DNA of 64,000 nt from an uncultured Selenomonas sp. (GTDB lineage: Bacteria > Bacillota > Negativicutes > Selenomonadales > Selenomonadaceae), in the NCBI GenBank assembly GCA_947167105.1, contig CAMVGU010000007.1:1-64000 (forward strand), in the 5' to 3' direction. Under the pieces are notes generated by a model. That model saw only the letters and a program-made list of their open reading frames with translations. It was not told the origin of the DNA and did not search any database. A program made the position numbers and the translations under genes. This document shows, piece by piece, positions 51,042-59,307 of this stretch (position 1 is the first letter of the stretch; every line of letters starts with the position of its first letter).

Positions 51042-51666
51042 GCTTCGCCTATACCACTTTATTTCCTCTACTCTCACCGAAGGACCGGGATTGCGGGCAG
51101 GATTATGGGTACAAGGATGCCCACGGCACTGCCCCGGCTGCGCCGCCCCGGAAACATGGGATTTCGATGGAGGATTCGACAAAGACGTTGCTGTGTTGGC
51201 TAAGGAGATTCTTGCCGTTCCGAAGCTGGAGGGCGTTACCTTTGCCGGAGGGGAGCCGTTTTGCCAAGCCGGTGCACTGGCATCTTTGGCAAGGCTCCTG
51301 CGGCAGGGAAATCCCGCCCTTTCCGTTATCTGCTTTACCGGGTGGACGATGGGAGAATTGCTCGCATCTCGCGATCCGGACAAGAAAGCACTGCTGGGGG
51401 AAACCGACCTCCTAATCGACGGCCCCTACATCGAATCCCTTGCCGAAAATGACCGTCCCCTAGTCGGATCCTCCAACCAGGAATTCCACTTCCTGACGCC
51501 GCGACTGAGGGATTGGAAGAAGGGATGGGGCGCATCCAAACATCGGCTGGAAATCCGCATTTCCCCGGACGGAAGCATTGCTGCCAACGGAATGATGCCG
51601 GGGGATGTGTTGCGGGAGATTGTGAACAAAATAAGGAATGGAGCGATGGAAAATGAAATACTGTGA
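51031..51666 (+). CDS. NrdG-like radical-SAM protein
   Basis: A 211-residue 4Fe-4S protein. The cluster cysteines are C30, C34 and C37 in QGCPRHCPGCAAPETWDF, followed by the GGEP motif in FAGGEPFCQAGAL and DLLIDGPYI. These are features of anaerobic reductase activases (NrdG), but no NrdD-type gene is near and the C-terminal part (EIRISPDGSIAANGMMPG) is longer than in NrdG. It more likely activates or modifies a partner in this cluster, for instance through glycyl-radical or peptide chemistry; unproven. Confidence 0.78.
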   Translation: MVGKLRLYHFISSTLTEGPGLRAGLWVQGCPRHCPGCAAPETWDFDGGFDKDVAVLAKEILAVPKLEGVTFAGGEPFCQAGALASLARLLRQGNPALSVICFTGWTMGELLASRDPDKKALLGETDLLIDGPYIESLAENDRPLVGSSNQEFHFLTPRLRDWKKGWGASKHRLEIRISPDGSIAANGMMPGDVLREIVNKIRNGAMENEIL

Positions 51667-52348
51667 AATATGCGGAAAGGAATTTGGAGACGGAGTAAGT
51701 TTCTGCCCTTCCTGCGGAGCGAAATTGTCCGAAAGGGCGCAAGGATTCATCGATCTGGACGAAACAACAGAAACATCGGTGCCCACAGCGCCTTCTGTAT
51801 CCACTGTTCCTGCTGTGCAACCTGGACAGCCGCCTGTGCCGACAATGACATCAAATGCGCCTCCCGATGCCGTCGTATTGAAATCCTCGGCGCCGATTCC
51901 AAGCAAGACCGGATGGACGAAGTGGGGATACATTGCTTCCCTTGTGTTGGCGGTTGTGACTGCCGGTGTTGGGCTATTGGGAGTTTTCTTTGTATTTATT
52001 ATCGAGCATCTTCAGATGGAGCACCATCGCGGGAAAATAAGGAGAATAAAGTTCAAGTTTGTAGATGGTGCAAGCTCTGACGACATATACAACAGATTAC
52101 AGCCGGTTCTCTCACGAAAATACGGGGACAAAATGGAAATTGACCGGGAAGGCGACACAATTGCTGTACACTACAACAGCATCATTTATGACATCAATCT
52201 CAAAGATGACAGCACTTTCTGCGTTTGGTGGAGAAAATCGATTGCAGGTGCTTTTTTCAGCTTCAATGAGTGGAAGCTGTACAAGAAGGTTCGCACCGGA
52301 ACGGCAATTATCGCCTATGAATTGCAACAGGCATTTGGAATCAAGTGA
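51653..52348 (+). CDS. Zinc-ribbon membrane protein
   Basis: An N-terminal zinc ribbon (YCEICGKEFGDGVSFCPSCG; Cys4, 7, 18, 21), a linker rich in Thr/Pro/Val, one transmembrane helix (YIASLVLAVVTAGVGLLGVF near 92-115), and a C-terminal domain of about 110 residues of unknown fold. After the ribbon it has GFIDLDE, which recalls the FIDF tail of neighbouring proteins. ATG 51653 overlaps the radical-SAM gene by 14 bases. About 231 residues. Confidence 0.75.
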   Translation: MKYCEICGKEFGDGVSFCPSCGAKLSERAQGFIDLDETTETSVPTAPSVSTVPAVQPGQPPVPTMTSNAPPDAVVLKSSAPIPSKTGWTKWGYIASLVLAVVTAGVGLLGVFFVFIIEHLQMEHHRGKIRRIKFKFVDGASSDDIYNRLQPVLSRKYGDKMEIDREGDTIAVHYNSIIYDINLKDDSTFCVWWRKSIAGAFFSFNEWKLYKKVRTGTAIIAYELQQAFGIK

Positions 52349-52380
52349 ATTTTGATAGCAAGCAAAGGAGTGAAGCGAAA

Positions 52381-52812
52381 ATGATGTATTCAGCGTTTCA
52401 AAAAAAGTTTGTGGCTCTGTTGGCAGCAACGTTGATTTTCTTCGGATTGCAAGTACAAGTGGAGGCCGCAGATTATTATCTGGGGGAATATCCGGACGGA
52501 AGTGTAGCATATCTTGATACATCGTCCATACGGGTCACAACGCATTATAGCAATGGTTGTTATGATGGACAAACCTATGCGTGCTCTGTGAAGGCTGTCT
52601 ACTCAAATTCAGACCAATACGATAGAGTGCCGTATGAGATCTACGTTGGCCAAAACTGCAGCATCACCAAAAACGGGAAAAAGGTTTGGCACTCATTTCG
52701 TGCGGAGGATCCCGGTTACATAGAGAGAAATCCTGTGGAGAAGAAATTGGTCGATTATTTTATTCAAGTCAACAAGGTGGATTCGCGCAAGGTGCCACAA
52801 CAGATCGATTAG
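52381..52812 (+). CDS. Secreted protein, paralog of the 55325 gene product
   Basis: Signal peptide (KKFVALLAATLIFFGLQVQV, cleavage after EAA) and a mature domain of about 115 residues with DYYLGEYPDGSVAYLDTSSI, RVTTHYSNGCYDGQTYAC and IERNPVEKKLVDYF. The same blocks occur in the 55325-55753 protein, so the two are paralogs. No known family comes to mind. Start ATG behind AAAGGAGTGAAG. It follows the zinc-ribbon gene by 32 bases. Confidence 0.7.
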   Translation: MMYSAFQKKFVALLAATLIFFGLQVQVEAADYYLGEYPDGSVAYLDTSSIRVTTHYSNGCYDGQTYACSVKAVYSNSDQYDRVPYEIYVGQNCSITKNGKKVWHSFRAEDPGYIERNPVEKKLVDYFIQVNKVDSRKVPQQID

Positions 52813-52824
52813 GAGGTATCATGC

Positions 52825-53682
52825 ATGACCACAATTCCCCGAAATTTAGTGGCGTTTCTGTTATTGACGTTAATGGCCGCAGTCCTGTTTTGCGGTTGCA
52901 GTACCGGCGCAGCCCTTCAAAATGACGTGGAATCCCTGTTCGATGACAAATATGTGTCAACGGTCAAACAGGGATATTTGCAGATGGCGCCCAACCGCGC
53001 CATCGGTGAGGCGTTTGGAAACTTCTTCGGCAATCCGAAATGGCGCTCCTTCGAATCCACCGATCATCAACGTGTGGTGGAATTTACCGGGCAATGCACT
53101 TGGGACAACAAGCCCGCTGATTGCAAAATGCAGTTCGTGTTCAAAGACGAAACGGAATTTGAAACGGGCGCTGTGAGCATCAACGGAACCGACCTGAACG
53201 TCTTGCAGACTGCTGTGATCATGGCAAAGATTATGGGAACCGGCAGTTCGGGCGGTGCGGCGGAAACAGCCGACACGTCCACCTCCGTCCATCCGGACAC
53301 GAGCCAACCGTCCGGTGCATCGAACCAAGCGGAACCTGCCGCCAATCCACCGGCGCCCGTGGCAGTGCCACCCGGCGAAAGCGCGGCTCCCCCTGTGCCG
53401 GATTTCTCCCATTGGATCGAGGACAGCCGCACGGGTGTCTATCTCTGGAATCCCGAACCAGCCGAAGGGGAGAGCATTGTCTGGAGCGGCGGATTCGTGA
53501 CGGACGGAAACATTCGATACGCAGAAGGCTCCGGCGTTGTCACATGGTATCGCAATGGGGAGGTTATCCAGATCGACGAGGGAGGATTTTCCCACGGAAG
53601 GCATCACGGGCATTTCTCGCACAAATTCCCAAGCGGCAGGATTATTTACAGCAACTGGGATCACGGAAGGGAAATTGAGTGA
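52825..53682 (+). CDS. Lipoprotein with C-terminal MORN-like repeats
   Basis: A lipobox (VLFCGC) leads to an N-terminal domain (about residues 30-140, FGNFFGNPKWRSFESTDHQR), a low-complexity Pro/Ser/Ala linker (140-195) and a C-terminal part with G-x-Y-x-W patterns (GVYLWNPEPAEGE; GSGVVTWYRNGEVIQIDEGG) that resembles MORN repeats. 285 residues. The last codons (WDHGREIE) and the next 65 bases recur as a direct repeat after the following gene. Confidence 0.65.
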   Translation: MTTIPRNLVAFLLLTLMAAVLFCGCSTGAALQNDVESLFDDKYVSTVKQGYLQMAPNRAIGEAFGNFFGNPKWRSFESTDHQRVVEFTGQCTWDNKPADCKMQFVFKDETEFETGAVSINGTDLNVLQTAVIMAKIMGTGSSGGAAETADTSTSVHPDTSQPSGASNQAEPAANPPAPVAVPPGESAAPPVPDFSHWIEDSRTGVYLWNPEPAEGESIVWSGGFVTDGNIRYAEGSGVVTWYRNGEVIQIDEGGFSHGRHHGHFSHKFPSGRIIYSNWDHGREIE

Positions 53683-53744
53683 CAGAGCAGAACGCAATGT
53701 CATTGATTTAAACCTTAATCCGAGAAGTTCATCGATGCACTCCC
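53656..53744 (+). repeat. 88-bp direct repeat, left copy
   Basis: TGGGATCACGGAAGGGAA onward through TTCATCGATGCACT matches 55011-55100 with roughly 90% identity. It contains the 3' end of the lipoprotein gene plus downstream DNA. The 53785-54987 gene lies between the two copies. Confidence 0.8.
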
Positions 53745-53784
53745 ACGCACTGTTAGCGTTGTAATAAAATTAGGGGTGATTGTT

Positions 53785-54987
53785 GTGCTGGGGCTTATTT
53801 CTGTATTGTCTTTCCTGGCATTCTCTTGTTCACTGGTTGCAAGTGTTTATTTTACCTACAAAGTCTGGCGGTACAGGTCTACTGCACATGGCAACTATCT
53901 AAACGACGATGAGTATATAAAATTAAAAAAACGACGCGAAATGTCTTGGGTTTCAATACCTATTATTGTTGTTATTTTTATGGGCATTGAAGGTAAAGTA
54001 GGAAAAGAACTTAAAGAAAAAGAAATTTTAATAAAGGCAGAAAATTATGTTGGAGGAGATAAAGAAGTATTTGAGAAGAAATTTGCTGAGTACTCTAAAA
54101 CAATGAAGGAGAGTACTGCGAGAGAAAAGGCTGTAATTTACACGGATAAAATCATGGAAATGAATGAACGTATCAATGGCTTGGAAGGGGAAGATAAGCA
54201 AATCTATTTATCAAAATTTGAAGAATACAAAAAAGAAATGGATGATATAAGCGCGAAAGAAAAAGCACTAAATGCTATGGAAAAGGAAATCGTCAGACGT
54301 AACAAGGAGTTACAAAAGAAATATGACGACCAAAAGCAGTATGAAGAATGGATAGCTTGGCAAGAAGCTGAGAAAGAAAAAACTGAAAAGGCAGAGCTCC
54401 AAAAGAAATATGACGACCAAAAGAAGTATGAAGAGTGGATAGCCTGGCAAGAAGCTGAGAAAGAAAAAGCTGAAAAAGCAGAACTTCAAAAGAAATACGA
54501 TGACCAAAAGAAGTATGAAGAATGGATGGCGTGGAAAAAAAGCGAGGAAGAAAAGAAACAAAAAGCAGAAGAAAAAAAGAGAGCCGGGTTGACGGAACTC
54601 GAAAGAGCCGGTAAAATCACATATTATAATATTGGAAATGATAGTTACAATGTCGTAATCACAGATTCAATCAATCTAACAAATTCTGCATTTGAACGTG
54701 GCGGTATTGATGGCTTGCTTAATATGGCCACACATAACGAGCATGAAAGAAACGCCATACGCGCATCATATCAATGCATGAAACTGGTCGAAACAGTGAA
54801 AGAGGCAAATGTTAATGTCAATCAATTTACTATCAATTTGAGAGGAACTGTAACGGATATGTATGGTAATCGAGGACAAGATAATGTAGTTATCTGTGAG
54901 ATAGGGGGAGGGACAGCATACACCCACGGTGATCCATACGACTTCTACAATAAATGCAGTCGTTTTTGGATGATAAATGGTATGTAG
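53785..54987 (+). CDS. Membrane-anchored coiled-coil protein with 29-residue repeats
   Basis: One or two N-terminal membrane helices (LISVLSFLAFSCSLVASVYF; WVSIPIIVVIFMGI), a long charged coiled coil, then three tandem 29-residue repeats beginning ELQKKYDDQK and containing YEEWIAWQEAEKEK, and a C-terminal globular domain of about 130 residues (AGKITYYNIGNDSYNVVITD onward). The codon usage is clearly AT-richer than its neighbours, and the gene is bracketed by 88-bp direct repeats, which points to acquisition or rearrangement. GTG 53785 behind AGGGGTG; GTG 53776 is also possible. Function unknown. Confidence 0.68.
   Translation: MLGLISVLSFLAFSCSLVASVYFTYKVWRYRSTAHGNYLNDDEYIKLKKRREMSWVSIPIIVVIFMGIEGKVGKELKEKEILIKAENYVGGDKEVFEKKFAEYSKTMKESTAREKAVIYTDKIMEMNERINGLEGEDKQIYLSKFEEYKKEMDDISAKEKALNAMEKEIVRRNKELQKKYDDQKQYEEWIAWQEAEKEKTEKAELQKKYDDQKKYEEWIAWQEAEKEKAEKAELQKKYDDQKKYEEWMAWKKSEEEKKQKAEEKKRAGLTELERAGKITYYNIGNDSYNVVITDSINLTNSAFERGGIDGLLNMATHNEHERNAIRASYQCMKLVETVKEANVNVNQFTINLRGTVTDMYGNRGQDNVVICEIGGGTAYTHGDPYDFYNKCSRFWMINGM
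54310..54570 (+). repeat. Three tandem 87-bp repeats inside the coiled-coil gene
   Basis: GAGTTACAAAAGAAATATGA, GAGCTCCAAAAGAAATATGA and GAACTTCAAAAGAAATACGA start successive units of 87 bp. The first two are nearly identical and the third has diverged. Copy number could change by slippage or recombination without breaking the frame. Confidence 0.8.
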
Positions 54988-55324
54988 AAAGCATTTTCCC
55001 GACCGCATTATGGGATCACGGAAGGGAACTTGAGTGATGGAGCAGAACGCAATATCATTGACTTAAACCTTAATCTGTGAAGTTCATCGATGCACTTCCC
55101 CCCCCCCCCCCCCCTCATTGAAAAGGAGGGCAAACGTGAGCTAGACGATCCTATGCCTCCCCAGAACGGTTGCGAGCTTGCGAGCCACAAAGGGCAGAGG
55201 TGGTTCTAATTTCACGGATTTAGGTGTATCTCTCTAATAATGCGCTTAGACCTTATGTTTCCAGATTTATGTCGAATATAAGAATTTAGGGAATGTTACA
55301 GGAAAAGGAAAGGAAGAAACGCTA
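54988..55324. other. Intergenic region with repeat copy and C17 tract
   Basis: It contains the right 88-bp direct repeat (55011-55100), which includes the tail of a second, lost copy of the lipoprotein gene (WDHGRELE then TGA), and a run of 17 C at 55098-55114. No complete gene is seen; ORFs are short and out of keeping with the neighbours. Confidence 0.7.
55098..55114. repeat. Homopolymeric C17 tract
   Basis: Seventeen consecutive C, right at the end of the direct repeat where the left copy has only TCCC. Such tracts are prone to slippage; it is not inside a convincing gene, and assembly error is possible. Confidence 0.7.
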
Positions 55325-55753
55325 ATGACGAAAAGTTTCTTATTCAAATTGCCAATACTCTTCTTATTCATTTTACTTATTCAATTAGGCAATCAATCTA
55401 ATGCAAGTGCAAGCGATTTTTATATGGGCGAATATTCTAGCGGACAAATCGCCTATCTTGATACATCATCTATACGTAAACAAAACCATTACTCGAACGG
55501 ATATCACGATGCAGATACATATAGTTGTCGAGTAAAGGCTGTATGGCCTGACACTAACCAATATGACTGGATTTCATACGATTTTTATATGGGACAAAAT
55601 GTAAGCATAAACAAGAATGGAAAGCAAGTTTATCATTCAAGGAAAGGCCCCCTAGATTATCTTGATAATAATCCTGTAGAAAAAAAATTATGGTTATTTT
55701 TTGAAAGGAAACGTGGACAAGATTGGGGTCAAGTTCCAGAGAGAATATATTGA
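55325..55753 (+). CDS. Secreted protein, paralog of the 52381 gene product
   Basis: Signal peptide (FKLPILFLFILLIQLGNQ, cleavage after ASA), then DFYMGEYSSGQIAYLDTSSI and NNPVEKKLWLFFERK, which correspond block by block to the 52381-52812 protein. The DNA is markedly more AT-rich than that paralog, so they have separate histories. RBS AAGGAAAGGAAG. 142 residues. Ends before a terminator. Confidence 0.7.
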   Translation: MTKSFLFKLPILFLFILLIQLGNQSNASASDFYMGEYSSGQIAYLDTSSIRKQNHYSNGYHDADTYSCRVKAVWPDTNQYDWISYDFYMGQNVSINKNGKQVYHSRKGPLDYLDNNPVEKKLWLFFERKRGQDWGQVPERIY

Positions 55754-55791
55754 AACTTGTATCAGCACTCTAAATCCTTTTGTTATATGCC

Positions 55792-55831
55792 AAAAAGTGC
55801 CGGGAACGCAAGCGGTTTCTCGGCACTTTTT
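55792..55831 (+). terminator. Terminator closing the cluster
   Basis: AAAAAGTGCCG and CGGCACTTTTT arms. The CGCAAGCGGTTT loop region recurs at about 56999-57040 in a degenerate copy. The remaining DNA up to 56079 shows nothing I can name. Confidence 0.75.
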
Positions 55832-56079
55832 GGCTATAGATTTTGTGGTGTAACTCGGCAAAATATTTCCCATGTGTCAGATTGCTTTTTTATTGGTTGG
55901 TCGTGGCTATGGAACTATGTATTTGAGACGGCAATCCGGTACCACACACGATATCTTTCGCTTTTATGAAGGAGTTTATTATGATGTAAAATTGCGATAA
56001 TTCAATCATGCGGCTACCTGTATTTTATATTGATTTATCCGAGCATTCATTGTAAAATACGGGAAAAGGAGTGTTTCGT

Positions 56080-56868
56080 TTGGACAACACAAAACAGTAG
56101 CAAGCCGTTGGCAGGCTGCCGGATTATTGCCTGATGGACAACATCTTCTTCCACAAGTGCCTTGACCAGAACAAGGCGGGAATTGAGAGAATGTTGCGGG
56201 TCATCACATGCAAGGATGATCTAGTGGTGACAGAATTCCTCAACGAGAAGGACATTTTCACCCTCGTGGGACGTGGCGTCCGTTTTGACGTGTTCGCTAT
56301 CGACGGTAGCGGCAAAAAGTACGACTTCGAAATCCAGAAAGGGGACGAGGGCGCTGTACCGCAGCGGGCAAGGTACAATGCCAGCATGCTGGACTACCTG
56401 TCCGTGGATAAAGGCACTGACTGGAAAGACCTGCCGAATACCTGTGTCATTATGATTACCGAAAATGATGTCCTGGGGTTCGGAGATCCGCTGTATACCA
56501 TCAGGCGAGCAATCGTCAGTCATGGCAATGCCCCGTTTAAGGACGGGCAGGAAATACTTTACGTCAACGGACAGTACCGTGGTGATGATCCCTTGGGAAA
56601 GCTGGTACATGATCTGTGGTGCAGGAATCCAGATGACATGTATTATCCTGAACTGGCCGAGAAGGTCAGGTACTACAAGACTACTGAGAAAGGACGTGAG
56701 GAAATGAGTGAAATTGAAAGGGAACTCATCCAACAGGGCAAGGACGAGGCAATGATTTTTTCGATAAGGAACCTGATGCAGTCTCTGAAGCTTTCCGTCC
56801 AGCAGGCCATGGATGCTTTGGGCATTCCTGCCGAGGAACAGCCCAAATACGCTGCGCAAATCCAGTGA
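56080..56868 (+). pseudogene. Rpn-family nuclease with premature amber codon
   Basis: The natural start is TTG 56080 behind AAGGAG. The frame reads MDNTKQ, TAG at 56098, then QAVGRLPDYCLMDNIFFHKC and a full Rpn protein with its nuclease core (RFDVFAIDGSGKKYDFEIQK; an Asp and the ExQ pair). CAG to TAG is the likely change. Translation from ATG 56134 would give 244 residues and still contain the core, so an N-terminally shortened protein might be made, though no ribosome site precedes it. C-terminus ends ALGIPAEEQPKYAAQIQ. Confidence 0.72.
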
Positions 56869-56881
56869 TTAGTCCTGACTG

Positions 56882-56918
56882 AAAAGAGAGCTTATCCGCT
56901 ACGGGATAGGCTCTTTTT
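56882..56918 (+). terminator. Terminator after the Rpn gene
   Basis: AAAAGAGAGCTTATCC and GGATAGGCTCTTTTT arms. Confidence 0.7.
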
Positions 56919-57064
56919 GTCGTCCTGTATCAGCATTCAGCCTCTGCCTGCAGAGGAAGGAAGCTTCCTGCCTGGTATGAACCGATTTCTGTTACATGTC
57001 AAAAGTGTCGAGAACGCAAGCGGTTTTTGGCGTTTTTTGGCTATGTAATTTGCGGAGCAGCCCC

Positions 57065-57820
57065 TCAGTCAATCAGCCTGACCTCTTTCTCGGCCAGGAA
57101 TTGCTGCCAGTCCGGTGCGGGGGGGATGTCAGTGACCAGGGTTTCTATTTCCTCGAAACCGGCGAAGCGGACGAAGGCAGTTTTGCCCCATTTGGAGTGG
57201 TCGGCCAGGAGGATGGTCTTCCGGGCTTGCTGCATCATCTGGGTCTTGATTTCGCCTTCGCTCTCGTTGGATTCCATCAGGCCCTTCTGCTGATCCAGGC
57301 CCTTGCAGGAGATAAGGGCAAAATCAACATAATAACCGGCCAGGCCACGGCAGGCCAGAGGGCCTGTGAGGGCGCAGGAATTCGGGCGCAGGTCGCCGCC
57401 GGTGCAGATGAGGGTGAAGCCGGAGCCTGCGAAGTCGTTCATCACCCGCACGGAGTTGGTGATGACGGTGAGCTGCTTGCGGCTTTTTAGCTGCTGCAGC
57501 AGGGCGTAGCAGGTGGTGCTGGCATCTACCATGACAGTGTCGCCGCTGCTGATGAGGGGGACGGCCTTCTGGGCAATGGCGAGCTTGCTTTCGCTGTTGA
57601 TATTGCTGCGCTTGGCGTAGGATAGATCTTCATTGGTGCGCTCCGTCAGCATGGCGCCGCCGTAGCTGCGGCGCAGCAGATCCTGGGCTTCCAGCTTTTC
57701 CAGGTCGCGGCGGATGGTCTCCTCCGTCACCTTAAAGAGCTTGGCCAGTTCGCTTACATAGACTTTTTGTTCCAGGCGCAGCTTTTCCATGATTTTCTGC
57801 CGCCGTTCCAATCCCAGCAT
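57065..57820 (-). CDS. DeoR-family transcriptional regulator
   Basis: A DeoR repressor of 251 residues. The N-terminal HTH reads ERRQKIMEKLRLEQKVYVSE, then LAKLFKVTEETIRRDLEKLE, followed by a DeoR sensor domain (VMVDASTTCYALLQQL; GLDQQKGLMESNESEGEIK; LLADHSKWGKTAFVRFA) that binds phosphosugars. ATG 57820 follows GGAGGGGCTGTT. No sugar operon is adjacent; its target could be remote, for instance the rhamnose genes in this window, but the operators do not match. Confidence 0.88.
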   Translation of the reverse strand: MLGLERRQKIMEKLRLEQKVYVSELAKLFKVTEETIRRDLEKLEAQDLLRRSYGGAMLTERTNEDLSYAKRSNINSESKLAIAQKAVPLISSGDTVMVDASTTCYALLQQLKSRKQLTVITNSVRVMNDFAGSGFTLICTGGDLRPNSCALTGPLACRGLAGYYVDFALISCKGLDQQKGLMESNESEGEIKTQMMQQARKTILLADHSKWGKTAFVRFAGFEEIETLVTDIPPAPDWQQFLAEKEVRLID

Positions 57821-57891
57821 AACAGCCCCTCCGTGTTCCGTTAATCTTTGTCTTTGCATACAATAATATCATTGTAAAGGAAAAAAGGGGA

Positions 57892-57921
57892 TAAATCAAC
57901 AGCTAACATAGTAAATCAACA
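57892..57921. promoter_or_regulatory. Direct-repeat operator upstream of the DeoR gene
   Basis: TAAATCAACA occurs at 57892 and 57912, exactly two helical turns apart. A similar sequence in the opposite orientation (TGTTGAGTTTT) lies at 57950. These suit autoregulation by the DeoR-type protein. Confidence 0.55.
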
Positions 57922-57978
57922 TCAATTATCTTGCATCTGAGAGGGAAAATGTTGAGTTTTCTCGCTGGAAACTGGAAT

Positions 57979-58088
57979 GATTTCGCGTTGCGAAATCTTG
58001 AACAATGGCGTTATAACTCGTTATAACTCGTCGAAACGCTGATTGGAATGATTTCGCGTTGCGAAATCTTGAACAATGGCGTTATAAT
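57979..58088 (+). repeat. Two copies of the promoter-bearing hairpin repeat ahead of glf
   Basis: Each copy has GATTTCGCgttGCGAAATC followed by TTGAACAATGGCGTTATAA. The downstream copy gives TTGCGA (58059) and TATAAT (58083) with an 18-bp spacer, 45 bases before the glf start. The upstream copy ends TATAAC. The same unit lies at 1331 and 3721-3899. Confidence 0.75.
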
Positions 58089-58132
58089 ATTCCTGAAATA
58101 TCGGGACAGTCTAGGGCAGGAGGATGAAACAT

Positions 58133-59260
58133 ATGTATGATTACCTGATTGTGGGCAGCGGTCTTTTCGGTGCTGTCTTTGCCCATGAGATGCGGGCGCG
58201 GGGGAAGTCCGTGCTGGTGCTGGAGAGGCGCCCTCACACGGGGGGCAATATCTACTGTGAGGAGCGGGACGGCATCCGGCTGCATAAGTACGGCGCCCAT
58301 ATTTTTCACACTTCCTATCAGGATGTCTGGGAGTATGTGAATAAATTCGTGGAATTCAATAACTATGTGAATTCGCCGGTGGCAAATTTCCGGGGGGAGC
58401 TTTACAACCTGCCCTTCAATATGAATACCTTTACAAAGCTCTGGCCGGATGTGCGCACCCCCGCTGAGGCCGAGGCGAAAATCGCGGCGGAGCGTGAAGC
58501 GGCGGGCATCGGCGAGCCGGAAAATCTGGAGGAACAGGCCATCAGCCTGATCGGACGCACCATCTTCGAGAAGCTTATCCGGGGCTACACGGAAAAGCAG
58601 TGGGGACGTAGCTGCAAGGAACTGCCGGCCTTCATCATCAAGCGCCTGCCTGTGCGCCTGACTTTCGATAATAATTATTTCAACGATCGCTGGCAGGGCA
58701 TTCCCATGGGAGGCTACAATAAGCTGACGGAGGCGCTGCTGGAGGGCGTGGAAGTGCGCACGGGAGTGGACTATAATGAGCCGGCCGTGCGGGCGGCCTA
58801 TCAGGGACAGGCGCAGACAGTGGTCTACACGGGCCTGATTGATGAGTATTTCGGCGGGCGCCTGGGCCGCCTGGAGTACCGGGGCCTGCGCTTTGAGACG
58901 GAGGGGCTGCCGGAGCAGAACCATCAGGGCGTGGCGGTGATGAACTACACGGAGCGGGAGGTGCCCTACACCCGCAGCATCGAGCACAAGCATTTCGAGC
59001 CGGAGGACAGGAAAGCCTTCGAGCAGGCCGTGACCTATGTCACCCGTGAATACCCTGCCGACTGGCAGCCGGGGCAGGAAGCCTACTATCCGGTGAATGA
59101 CGCCCGCAACCAGGAGCTCTACCGGCAGTACGCGCAACTCGCCGCAAACGAGCAGGGCGTTATCTTCGGCGGCCGCCTGGCGGAGTATCGCTACTACGAT
59201 ATGGACGATGTGGTCAAGAGCGCCCTGGAGTGCGTGGAGAAGTTTGTCCAAATTTCTTGA
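58133..59260 (+). CDS. glf: UDP-galactopyranose mutase
   Basis: Converts UDP-galactopyranose to UDP-galactofuranose with reduced FAD. The flavin motif YDYLIVGSGLFGAVFAHEM starts the protein, and GGNIYCEERDGIRLHKYGAH, IRGYTEKQWGRSCKEL and EYRYYDMDDVV are family segments. 375 residues from ATG 58133; AGGAGG lies eight bases upstream, while ATG 58124 abuts it. It should provide precursor for cell-surface galactofuranose. No glycan genes are adjacent. Confidence 0.95.
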   Translation: MYDYLIVGSGLFGAVFAHEMRARGKSVLVLERRPHTGGNIYCEERDGIRLHKYGAHIFHTSYQDVWEYVNKFVEFNNYVNSPVANFRGELYNLPFNMNTFTKLWPDVRTPAEAEAKIAAEREAAGIGEPENLEEQAISLIGRTIFEKLIRGYTEKQWGRSCKELPAFIIKRLPVRLTFDNNYFNDRWQGIPMGGYNKLTEALLEGVEVRTGVDYNEPAVRAAYQGQAQTVVYTGLIDEYFGGRLGRLEYRGLRFETEGLPEQNHQGVAVMNYTEREVPYTRSIEHKHFEPEDRKAFEQAVTYVTREYPADWQPGQEAYYPVNDARNQELYRQYAQLAANEQGVIFGGRLAEYRYYDMDDVVKSALECVEKFVQIS

Positions 59261-59285
59261 CAAATCCCATAATTTATACTAATAT
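59257..59285 (+). promoter_or_regulatory. Promoter of the riboswitch-mut operon
   Basis: TTGACA, 17 bp, TAATAT. The -35 box overlaps the stop codon of glf. Confidence 0.75.
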
Positions 59286-59307
59286 TGTAATGCAAACTGA
59301 ATATGGT

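Noticed and set aside
51031-51666. Annotation as anaerobic ribonucleotide reductase activase NrdG
   Set aside because: No nrdD is adjacent, the C-terminal part is longer than in NrdG, and the gene is embedded in a different cluster.
57065-57820. DeoR protein as regulator of the rhamnose operons
   Set aside because: Its probable operator TAAATCAACA does not appear at either rhamnose promoter.
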